From assembly GCF_030580865.1 (NCBI RefSeq), contig NZ_JAUQSY010000009.1, positions 124,001 to 188,000 of the forward strand: 64,000 bases of DNA, read 5' to 3'. Under the pieces are notes generated by a model. The model was not told the DNA's origin, made no database searches, and was given only the letters and a program-made list of their open reading frames with translations. The DNA is from Hymenobacter aranciens. GTDB taxonomy: Bacteria > Bacteroidota > Bacteroidia > Cytophagales > Hymenobacteraceae. Shown in pieces: positions 47,774 through 55,512 of this stretch (position 1 is the stretch's first letter; each line of letters opens with the position of its first letter). The position numbers were made by a program, and so were the translations under genes.

Positions 47774-49270
47774 CCCAAACACGGCCATCTGCGAGGGTCC
47801 GCCCACGCCTTCCACCTCCTCCCCCATACTCACCAGCCGCACCTGATACCCGTGGCGCCCGGCCACGCCGGCGGCCCAGGCGGCGAACTCGGCGCGGGAC
47901 CACTCGAAGCGGTGGTCGTCGTGGCGGAACTCGCCGGCGCTGAGGGCTTCGTAGAGCTGGTTGTAGTCGGCGTTGGGGGTGGTGACGAAGACGTGGGCGG
48001 GGCGCGCCTGGCCGAACACCACGGCTTCGAGGGCGGCGAGGCGGCTGGGGTCGAGGTGTTCGATGACTTCGACCAGGGCGGCGGCATCGAAGCCGGCGAG
48101 GCGGTCGTCGCGGTAAAGCAGCGAGCCCTGGATGAGGTCGATGCGCGCGCGCTGGCGCGGGGGAAGCTCGTCGAGGTGCAGGCGCTGGGCGGCACGGGCC
48201 AGGGCCTGGTGCGAGACGTCCATCCCGAGGAGGTACTCGATATGGGGCTGGCGCAGGAGCAGGCGCAGGAGCTTGCCTTCGCCGCAGCCCAGGTCGAGCA
48301 CGCGCTTGGGGGCGAGCTGGTAGATTTCGTGGGCGACTTGCTGGAGGCGCTGGTCGTGGAGGGAGAGCTTTCGGTCGCCCTCCGCTGCAACCTCACCCCC
48401 TGACCCCCTCTCCAAAAAAGAGGGGGCACCGGAAATGCCACTGACGGATTCAGCAGTAGAATCGTCCTCACGAGCCGGTGCCCCCTCTTTTTTGGAGAGG
48501 GGGTCAGGGGGTGAGGTTTCTTCAGGGGCCGTTTCTCCCTCCATCAGCCGCTCCAGCGTGGGGTTGACGTAGGCGGCCAGGTAGCGCAGGTAGCGCCGCG
48601 TGATGAAGCCGCGCTCGGGGTGCTGGGGCAGCCAGGTGCCGCCGCGATGCAGCAGCTTTTCGGCCTCGTTTTCACCGATGTAATAGTGCTTGTCGTTGTC
48701 GAGCACGGGCAGCAGCACGTAGAGGTGGGTGAGCACGTCCTGTAGGCGCAGACCGTCGTGGCGCAGGTGCAGGGTGTAGTAGCGACTGTCGCCCCACTCG
48801 GGCACGGTGGGGTCGAGCGGAGTGGTTTCGATGGTGACGTCGTAGCCCAGGGGCTCGAAGAGGCGGCGGGGCCAGTCGGGGCCGGGGGCCGATACGACGG
48901 CTACTTTTACTTCGAGCGGCAGGGCTTGGACGGGCAGGTCGGGCTTGTCTTTGCAGGTGCCGTTCATGGCCGTGTTGAAGGCTTTGCTGAGGGCGGCGCT
49001 GAGGAAGGACGAGGCCACGTAGGGGCGGTCGTTGACGTACTGCTCGAGGGCGAAGCCTTCGCCGCTGCTGCCGGGGCGGCCGCGCACGAGGCCCACGGGG
49101 TCGAGGTCGAGCAGCAGGGCGGCGGTGCAGCGCTCGGCGGTGGCTTCGGGGTAGAAGATGTGGGCTTGGCCGCCGGCTACTTCCACGCTTTGCAGGCGGG
49201 CGGGGTTTTTATGGAGCAGGTAACCCAGGTCGGTGGCGGGCTGGTAGGTGGTGGAGATGGTGAGCAGCAT
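47762..49270 (-). CDS. hen1: Hen1 3'-terminal RNA ribose 2'-O-methyltransferase
   Basis: 502 aa. The N-terminal 240 residues match the bacterial Hen1 N domain (LLTISTTYQPATDLGYLLHK, then FYPEATAERCTAALLLDLDP). The methyltransferase has the SAM motif DLGCGEG (326-332) and the metal site EVIEH (401-405) with HDDH (450-453). It methylates the 2'-OH of the 3' end before Pnkp joins it, so repaired RNA cannot be cut at the same site. The element at 48389-48518 forms residues 252-294 in the linker. It lies 6 kb from Pnkp on the opposite strand. Confidence 0.93.
   Translation of the reverse strand: MLLTISTTYQPATDLGYLLHKNPARLQSVEVAGGQAHIFYPEATAERCTAALLLDLDPVGLVRGRPGSSGEGFALEQYVNDRPYVASSFLSAALSKAFNTAMNGTCKDKPDLPVQALPLEVKVAVVSAPGPDWPRRLFEPLGYDVTIETTPLDPTVPEWGDSRYYTLHLRHDGLRLQDVLTHLYVLLPVLDNDKHYYIGENEAEKLLHRGGTWLPQHPERGFITRRYLRYLAAYVNPTLERLMEGETAPEETSPPDPLSKKEGAPAREDDSTAESVSGISGAPSFLERGSGGEVAAEGDRKLSLHDQRLQQVAHEIYQLAPKRVLDLGCGEGKLLRLLLRQPHIEYLLGMDVSHQALARAAQRLHLDELPPRQRARIDLIQGSLLYRDDRLAGFDAAALVEVIEHLDPSRLAALEAVVFGQARPAHVFVTTPNADYNQLYEALSAGEFRHDDHRFEWSRAEFAAWAAGVAGRHGYQVRLVSMGEEVEGVGGPSQMAVFGLIV
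48389..48518. repeat. Palindromic element inserted in the Hen1 gene
   Basis: Perfect 44-bp arms 48389-48432 and 48475-48518 starting AACCTCACCCCCTGACCCC, around a 42-base centre. Same element and same reading frame (SPPDPLSKKEGAP) as in Pnkp. Confidence 0.9.
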
Positions 49271-49785
49271 AGGGGCGATGGTCGGGTAGCCAAAGCTACG
49301 GCGGCGCGCGTTTTGGCTGCTGCTACTGGCGGTAAGGGCTTCGAGCGGCGCACTATTCCTGCGGGGCGGCTCGATTTTGCCGGACTCCGGGTTGATTTTG
49401 GGTTGCTCCGACTCGATTTCTTTAAAGTCGGACCCGATTTTATCAAATTCGGGGGCGATTTTGCGGAAGTCCGACTTGATTTTTTTATAACCCGACCCGA
49501 TTTTATCAAAGGCCGAGCTGATTTTTTAAAAGCCGGACTCGAATTTATCTAAGTCCGACCCGAATTTATCTACACCCGGCTCGAATTTATTCTATTTCGG
49601 GCTGAAAATGCTTGTTTTGGTTTCGTTATTATGGCTGGCAGCTTGAAATCTGGCGGTGTTCGGCCTGAAAACAGCGGTGGGCGGGCCGATTTCAATCGTT
49701 TGGGGGAAACTGGGCCGTGACCGCGCCCGAAACCTAGCACCGGGTTTAGGAGTCTAACGGGGAATTTTCACCCAACTTCTCCCCC
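49271..49785. repeat. Gap with a degenerate 21-bp tandem repeat
   Basis: From about 49370 to 49600 there are about 11 units of 21 bp with the core CGATTTTATC/CGAATTTATC and CC-GAC. On the plus strand they read as heptads of the type RLDFFKV-GPDFIKF. One unit has a stop codon, so I do not call a gene. The rest of the gap (49601-49785) holds nothing recognised; a promoter for the SDR gene is expected there. Confidence 0.65.
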
Positions 49786-50604
49786 ATGCCTGGTTCCGAC
49801 GCTCGTCCGCTTCTGCATTCCCAAATTGCCATCGTCACCGGCGGCAGCTCCGGCATCGGGGCCGGCGTGGCCCGGGCGCTGGGCGCCGCCGGGGCCAAGG
49901 TGGTGGTTAATTATCACTCCGAAGCAGGCCCCGCTAATGAAGTGGTGGCCGACATTGAGAAAGCCGGCAGCGAGGCCATTGCCGTGCAGGCCGACGTGAG
50001 CAAGGCGGCGGACGTGCAGCGGCTGTTTGCCGCCACGATTGAGAAATTTGGTACGGTGCATATTCTCGTCAGCAATTCCGGCATTCAGAAGGATGCCGCG
50101 TTTCTGGACATGACGCTGGAAGACTGGCAGCGCGTGATTGACGTGAACCTGACCGGGCAGTTTCTGTGCGTGCAGGCGGCGGCCCGCGAGTTTGTGAAGC
50201 GCGGCGTGCAGCCGGAAATTTCCAAAGCGGCCGGCAAAATCATCTGCATGAGCTCGGTGCACGAAATTATTCCCTGGGCCGGGCACGTGAACTACGCGGC
50301 CAGCAAGGGCGGCGTGATGCTGCTGATGAAAAGCGTGGCCCAGGAGCTGGCGCCCAAGAAAATCCGCATCAACAGCATCGGGCCGGGGGCCATTGCCACA
50401 CCGATTAATCTGGAGGCGCGGGACACGCCCGCCGAAGAAAAGGATTTGCTGAAGCTTATTCCTTATGGCCGCATTGGCGAGGCGGCGGATATTGGGAAGG
50501 TGGCCGTGTGGCTGGCTTCGGATGAGTCGGACTACGTGACGGGGACGACGCTCTTTGCCGATGGCGGGATGCTGCTGTACCCGGGGTTTGTGGGCAATGG
50601 GTGA
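49786..50604 (+). CDS. Short-chain dehydrogenase, glucose 1-dehydrogenase-like
   Basis: 272 aa. Coenzyme motif TGGSSGIGAG (about 18-27), SNSGIQK in the NNAG place, Ser in ICMSSVHEII and YAASKGG with the Yx3K site, then FADGGMLLYPGF at the end. The DVNLTGQFL and GPGAIATPIN segments are typical of glucose 1-dehydrogenase-like SDRs; the substrate is not certain. The gene ends one base before the inverted repeat at 50605 and is followed by the glucosidase gene. Confidence 0.9.
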   Translation: MPGSDARPLLHSQIAIVTGGSSGIGAGVARALGAAGAKVVVNYHSEAGPANEVVADIEKAGSEAIAVQADVSKAADVQRLFAATIEKFGTVHILVSNSGIQKDAAFLDMTLEDWQRVIDVNLTGQFLCVQAAAREFVKRGVQPEISKAAGKIICMSSVHEIIPWAGHVNYAASKGGVMLLMKSVAQELAPKKIRINSIGPGAIATPINLEARDTPAEEKDLLKLIPYGRIGEAADIGKVAVWLASDESDYVTGTTLFADGGMLLYPGFVGNG

Positions 50605-50730
50605 TGTAGAGACGCGACCCTTCGCGTCTCGGCGTCCGCGCCGGCTGGTCATTACTTAATTTAACGACGAACAGTGGGCTTCGCGGCTTTAACCGTTCAA
50701 CGACGAGACACGAAGGGTCGCGTCTCTACA
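50605..50730. repeat. Inverted repeat, family D
   Basis: Arms 50605-50630 and 50705-50730 (TGTAGAGACGCGACCCTTCG and complement) with one or two mismatches. The window ends (63984-64000) in the start of another copy. Confidence 0.85.
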
Positions 50731-50765
50731 TTGTTCTGCGAGGTTTGCGCCTTGCTTTCTAGCTT

Positions 50766-53465
50766 ATGCCTTCCCCCAACTCCCCCGAGCACCAGCGCCT
50801 GCGCGCCGCCAACAACCCTGACGACCCGGCGGCCTGGCGCCGCTTCGGCCCCTACCTTTCGGACCGGCAGTGGGGCACCGTGCGCGAGGACTACTCGCCC
50901 GACGGCAACGCCTGGAACTACGTGACCCACGACATGGCCCGCGCCTACGCCTACCGCTGGGGCGAGGAGGGCATCGGCGGCATCAGCGACGATAAGCAGC
51001 AGCTGTGCTTCGCCCCGGCCTTCTGGAACGGGCAGGACGAGCAGCTTAAGGAGCGGCTGTTTGGGCTGAACGGGCCCGAGGGCAACCACGCCGAGGACGT
51101 GAAGGAGCTGTATTATTACCTTGATAATGTGCCCACGCACTCCTACATGCGGATGCTGTATAAGTATCCGCAGGCCGCTTTCCCGTACGAGGAACTGCGG
51201 GAGGAAAGCGCCGCCCGCGACCGACTCGACCCCGAGTTTGAGCTGCTCGACACTGGCATTTTCAAGGACAACCGCTACTTCGACATCAACATCGAGTACG
51301 CCAAGGCCGGGCCGGAGGACATATTGATTCGCCTGACTATCGACAACCGGGGGCCGGCCGCCGCGCCGCTGCACGTGCTGCCGCAACTCTGGTTCAGGAA
51401 CACCTGGACCTGGGGCTGCGACAATTACCGCCCTGAGCTGGCCGCAGTGAATGCCAATCAGGTAGCCGTGCGCCACCGCGAGCTGGCCAACCTGCGCCTG
51501 TACTGTGCCCCGCACGACGAGGCGGCGCCGGAATTGCTGTTTTGCGACAACGATACGAACTACGAAAAGCTGGTGCAGATGCCGGCGCACGGCCACCCGT
51601 TTTTCAAGGACGGCATTGATAATTACCTGCTGCACGGCCAGAAGGACGCGGTGAACCCCGAAAGCCAGGGTACCAAGGTTGCCGCCCACTACACCTTACT
51701 GGTGGAGCCGGGGCAAAGCCAGGTTATCCGCCTGCGGCTGGCCGCGCCCGACGTAGCCGAGCCCTTTACGGGTTTCGACGAGCTGTTTCAGGCCCGCCGC
51801 GACGAGGCCGACCAGTTTTACGCCTGTTTGCAGGAGGAAATAACCAGCGCCGACGCCCGCAACGTGCAGCGCCAGGCCCTGGGCGGCATGCTCTGGTGCA
51901 AGCAGTTCTACTACTACGACGTGCGCGAGTGGCTCGACGGCGACCCCGGCCTGCCCCCGCCCCCGGCCCAGCGCCAGGAGGGCCGCAACCACACCTGGCG
52001 CCAGCTCCACAACGCTGACATCATCTCGATGCCCGACACCTGGGAATACCCTTGGTACGCGGCCTGGGATTTGGCCTTCCACGCCGTGCCGCTGGCCATG
52101 GTGGACTCGACGTTTGCCAAGCAGCAGCTGCATTTGCTGCTGCAGGACCGCTACATGCACCCCAACGGCCAGCTGCCGGCCTACGAGTGGAAGTTCAGCG
52201 ACGTGAACCCGCCGGTGCACGCCTGGGCCACCTGGCGGGTGTATAAGATGGACCAGAAGCAGCACGGCGGGCGCGGCGACCGTAAGTTTCTGGAGGCATC
52301 TTTTCACCGGCTCATGCTCAACTTCTCGTGGTGGGTGAACCGCAAGGACGTCGAAAACCGCAACGTATTCGAGGGCGGCTTCCTGGGGCTGGATAACATC
52401 GGCGTGTTCGACCGCTCCGACATGCCCGAGGGCAGCTTCATCGAGCAGGCCGACGGCACGAGCTGGATGGCCATGTACGCGCTCGACATGATGCGCATTG
52501 CGCTGGAGCTAAGCAAGGAAAACCCGGTGTACCAAGACATGGCCAGCAAGTTTTTCGAGCACTTCCTCTACATCGCCGAGGCCATGACGGGCGCCCGCAC
52601 CACCGGCGAAAACATGTGGGACGAGGAAGACGGCTTCTACTACGACGTGCTGAACACCCAGGAGCACAAGCCCCAGCGCCTGAAAGTGCGCTCGATGGTG
52701 GGGCTAGTGCCGCTGTTCGCGGTGGAGGTGCTCGACGAGGAGATGATGCAGGAAATGCCGGACTTCGTGAAGCGCATGAACTGGTTTCTGGAAAACCGGC
52801 CCAAGCTGGCCGAGTTGGTGTCGCACTGGGACGAGCCGGGCGTGGGCAAGCGCCACCTGCTGTCATTGCTGCGCGGCCACCGCATGAAGCTGCTGCTGCA
52901 CCGCATGTTGGACGAGGCCGAATTTCTCTCGCCCTACGGCGTGCGCTCGCTCTCGCGCTTCCACCTCGACAACCCCTACGTGTACGAAGGCGACGACGAG
53001 GATTACGTTATTCACTACGAGCCGGCCGAGTCGCAAACCTCGCTCTACGGCGGCAACTCGAACTGGCGCGGCCCGGTGTGGTTCCCGATGAACTTCCTGA
53101 TTATCGAGTCGCTGCAGCGCTTCCACCACTACTACGGCGACGACTTCATCGTGGAATACCCCACCGGCTCGGGCCAGCACATCACCCTGCTGCAAATCGC
53201 CGACGCCCTCACCGGGCGGCTCACCAAGCTGTTTTTGCGCGACGAAAACGGCCACCGCCCGGCCCTCGGCAACATCGAGCTGATGCAGACCGACCCGCAC
53301 TTCCGCGACCACCTGCTGTTCCACGAATACTTCAACGGCGACGATGGCGCCGGCCTCGGCGCCAGCCACCAGACCGGCTGGACGGGGCTTATCGCGAAGC
53401 TACTGCAGCCGCGCAAGCCGAATGAGTACCACTTGCTCACCGTGGGGGACGTGGATGCGGAGTAA
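50766..53465 (+). CDS. MGH1/GH63-like glucosidase
   Basis: 899 aa, cytoplasmic by sequence (no signal peptide). Start region REDYSPDGNAWNYVTHDMAR, middle WEYPWYAAWDLAFHAVPLAM with the (a/a)6 barrel acid residue, and late NSNWRGPVWFPMNFLIIESL typical of GH63 and mannosyl-glycerate hydrolase-like enzymes. It probably hydrolyses an alpha-glucosidic bond of a compatible solute or trehalose-type sugar. It follows an SDR gene after an inverted repeat. Confidence 0.85.
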   Translation: MPSPNSPEHQRLRAANNPDDPAAWRRFGPYLSDRQWGTVREDYSPDGNAWNYVTHDMARAYAYRWGEEGIGGISDDKQQLCFAPAFWNGQDEQLKERLFGLNGPEGNHAEDVKELYYYLDNVPTHSYMRMLYKYPQAAFPYEELREESAARDRLDPEFELLDTGIFKDNRYFDINIEYAKAGPEDILIRLTIDNRGPAAAPLHVLPQLWFRNTWTWGCDNYRPELAAVNANQVAVRHRELANLRLYCAPHDEAAPELLFCDNDTNYEKLVQMPAHGHPFFKDGIDNYLLHGQKDAVNPESQGTKVAAHYTLLVEPGQSQVIRLRLAAPDVAEPFTGFDELFQARRDEADQFYACLQEEITSADARNVQRQALGGMLWCKQFYYYDVREWLDGDPGLPPPPAQRQEGRNHTWRQLHNADIISMPDTWEYPWYAAWDLAFHAVPLAMVDSTFAKQQLHLLLQDRYMHPNGQLPAYEWKFSDVNPPVHAWATWRVYKMDQKQHGGRGDRKFLEASFHRLMLNFSWWVNRKDVENRNVFEGGFLGLDNIGVFDRSDMPEGSFIEQADGTSWMAMYALDMMRIALELSKENPVYQDMASKFFEHFLYIAEAMTGARTTGENMWDEEDGFYYDVLNTQEHKPQRLKVRSMVGLVPLFAVEVLDEEMMQEMPDFVKRMNWFLENRPKLAELVSHWDEPGVGKRHLLSLLRGHRMKLLLHRMLDEAEFLSPYGVRSLSRFHLDNPYVYEGDDEDYVIHYEPAESQTSLYGGNSNWRGPVWFPMNFLIIESLQRFHHYYGDDFIVEYPTGSGQHITLLQIADALTGRLTKLFLRDENGHRPALGNIELMQTDPHFRDHLLFHEYFNGDDGAGLGASHQTGWTGLIAKLLQPRKPNEYHLLTVGDVDAE

Positions 53466-53466
53466 A

Positions 53467-53583
53467 GCAGTAGCGCGGACTTTGGCTGCGCCGACCTTCG
53501 GTTGTAGTCCGCGAGTCTGAACGTTGAAACGTTAGTAAGTAACCCTAATTCGCCTCAATCGCGGACTACAAAGTCCGCGCTAC
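53467..53583. repeat. Inverted repeat, family B, with an inserted piece
   Basis: The right arm (about 53559-53583) matches 42360-42384. The left arm has about 18 extra bases (GCTGCGCCGACCTTCGGT) in its middle. Central spacer of about 45 bases. Confidence 0.8.
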
Positions 53584-53588
53584 ATCTT

Positions 53589-54215
53589 ATGCCCACTTCC
53601 CCCTGGCTCGACTTCACCACGCCCATCTCCGACCAGATGGTGCACTGGCCCGACAACGCTCCGGTTCACATCCGCCTCACCCGTAGCATGGCCTGGAAGG
53701 ACGCGGCCAACGTGACCGAGCTCAGCCTGAGTGCCCACACCGCCACTCACGTCGATGCCGCCCGTCACTTCCTGGCCGACGGCCCCGACGTGACGGCCCT
53801 CGACCTCAACACGCTCATCGGCCCGGCCCGCGTGGTCGATATCGAGCACCCCGAGTTCGTGACCCGCGCCGAGCTGGAGCCGCTGGAAACCTCGCCCGGC
53901 GACCGGCTGCTCTTCCGCACCCGCAACTCGCACCGCGAGTGGGCCCGCGAGCCCTTCAATGAGAAGTTCGTGCGCGTGCGGGCCGATGCGGCGGAGTGGC
54001 TGCGCGAGCGCGGCATCGTGTGCGTGGGGGTCGATTATCTGTCCGTCGGCCCGGCCGACACGCATAAAATCCTGCTCGAAGCGGGCATCAGCATCATCGA
54101 GGGGCTGCGGCTGCAGGAGGCGGCGGCGGGCTGGTACGATATGATTTGCCTGCCGCTGCTGATTGAAGGGGCTGATGGGGCGCCGGCGCGGGTAGTGGCG
54201 CGGCGGCGGGAGTAG
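53589..54215 (+). CDS. Cyclase-family (kynurenine formamidase-like) hydrolase
   Basis: 208 aa. The metal-binding signature of the cyclase family reads SAHTATHVDAARHFLADG (usual HxGTHxDxPxH), with LSVGPADTHKILLEAGISII later. It resembles KynB and related hydrolases, but the kynurenine role is only family-level. Starts 6 bases after the inverted repeat. Confidence 0.87.
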   Translation: MPTSPWLDFTTPISDQMVHWPDNAPVHIRLTRSMAWKDAANVTELSLSAHTATHVDAARHFLADGPDVTALDLNTLIGPARVVDIEHPEFVTRAELEPLETSPGDRLLFRTRNSHREWAREPFNEKFVRVRADAAEWLRERGIVCVGVDYLSVGPADTHKILLEAGISIIEGLRLQEAAAGWYDMICLPLLIEGADGAPARVVARRRE

Positions 54216-54236
54216 TATAACTGTCATTGCCTCCAG

Positions 54237-54339
54237 AACTGTCATGCTGAACGCAGGGAAGCATCCTCTCACGCCATAACGATTCCAGTCGGGTCGTTTC
54301 GGCGTGAGAGGATGCTTCCCTGCGTTCAGCATGACAGTT
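54237..54339. repeat. Inverted repeat, family E
   Basis: Perfect 39-bp arms 54237-54275 and 54301-54339 (AACTGTCATGCTGAACGC... and complement). Related copies at 60566-60666 and 63193-63333. Confidence 0.9.
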
Positions 54340-54368
54340 ATTTATTTTGTCGTTTCAACAACTTAGCC

Positions 54369-54974
54369 ATGCCTTCCCTTACTGACTTCGCCAGCTTTTA
54401 CCTCTACGGCCTCACCGACAACCCCTACCGCCAGTCCGACGACCTGGCCGCCTTCGGGCAGCTCTATGAGCTCGTCATCGGCGCGCACGGCGGGGTGGCG
54501 CTGAGCAGCAGCTTCCACCCCTACCAGCTCGTCAACCCCAAGGGCGTGACGGCCTGGTACGCGGCCTACGCGCAACTCTACGCCCAGCCCGGGCGCGACG
54601 AGCTGTTTCGCACCATCGCCGACGAGCAGGCGCGCTACGTGATAGCGCCGCCGGCTTCCTTCGCCGACTTCCACGTGTGGCCCGACACCCGCCTCACCAG
54701 CGTTGAGAACCCGGTTTTCAGCCGCTACATTCCCTTCGTGCTGCCCTTCCTGGTGCATAAGGGCACGACCCCGCTGCGCTGGGATGCCACCTTCGCCGCC
54801 GGCGAGGAGCAGCCCGGCCTCGTGCAGGCCTACCTGGAAAGCGTAAACCAGGCCATCCGTTTCGTGCAGCCCTCGCCCGCCTTTATCCTAGGCTTCGATG
54901 AGTTCGACGACCAGCAGCCCGAGCGCATGATTGAGCGGTTTATGAGCATGCGCGACCGGCTGGGCCCGGCGTAG
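54369..54974 (+). CDS. Hypothetical protein
   Basis: 201 aa from the ATG at 54369. Cytoplasmic, mixed composition; segments SSFHPYQLVNPKGVTAWYAA and FSRYIPFVLPFLVHKGTTPL. It is followed after 29 bases by the gene at 55004, so the two may be transcribed together. No family recognised. Confidence 0.7.
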   Translation: MPSLTDFASFYLYGLTDNPYRQSDDLAAFGQLYELVIGAHGGVALSSSFHPYQLVNPKGVTAWYAAYAQLYAQPGRDELFRTIADEQARYVIAPPASFADFHVWPDTRLTSVENPVFSRYIPFVLPFLVHKGTTPLRWDATFAAGEEQPGLVQAYLESVNQAIRFVQPSPAFILGFDEFDDQQPERMIERFMSMRDRLGPA

Positions 54975-55003
54975 GGCTGCGAGTCTGGCTTTCCCCGAGA
55001 ATC

Positions 55004-55375
55004 ATGAGTTACGACATCCAGCTCTACCGCCGCGAAGTGCGGGAACAGGAGCAGCACTACCAGGGCGACGATTTTTTCGACCACAACGAACTGCTCCTCC
55101 CCTTCACGCCCGCCCAGCACCAGACCCTGCACGAGCGGCTGCTGCGCTACGGCTACCAGGTGCTGCAGCAGCGCCCCGCTGCCACCGACTACCAGCTGAG
55201 CGGCGAGCACCAGGCCCAGGCCCTGCTCACCGAACGGGGCCTCTACTTCAGCGCCGGCACCGCCGATTTCGACAACGTATTCGATATCCGCATGACGGCT
55301 TCGGAGTTTACCGACACCAGGGAGTTTGCCAAATACGACCCACAGGCAGGTGGTTGGGAAGATATCGGGGACTGA
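55004..55375 (+). CDS. Hypothetical protein
   Basis: 123 aa. Starts SYDIQLYRREVREQEQHYQG, acidic and soluble. Resembles small uncharacterised proteins with a SYDIxLY start, but I cannot name the family. It ends just before a perfect palindrome at 55381. Confidence 0.7.
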   Translation: MSYDIQLYRREVREQEQHYQGDDFFDHNELLLPFTPAQHQTLHERLLRYGYQVLQQRPAATDYQLSGEHQAQALLTERGLYFSAGTADFDNVFDIRMTASEFTDTREFAKYDPQAGGWEDIGD

Positions 55376-55380
55376 AGACT

Positions 55381-55434
55381 GTGCGACATTTTTTGGTGCG
55401 ACATTTTAAAATGTCGCACCAAAAAATGTCGCAC
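55381..55434. repeat. Perfect 54-bp palindrome
   Basis: Two direct copies of GTGCGACATTTT on one half and their complement on the other, with no loop. Can form a cruciform or a long hairpin between the genes at 55004 and 55513. Confidence 0.95.
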
Positions 55435-55451
55435 GCCCAACGAAATAAAAA

Positions 55452-55477
55452 ATGCCCCGACCATCTGGTCGGGGCAT
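55452..55477 (-). terminator. Terminator of the choice-of-anchor I gene
   Basis: ATGCCCCGACC-atct-GGTCGGGGCAT, 11-bp stem, followed on the minus strand by TTTTTT. Confidence 0.88.
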
Positions 55478-55512
55478 TTGCGTGTTTGCAGAAAAAAGAA
55501 AGAAATAGAACC

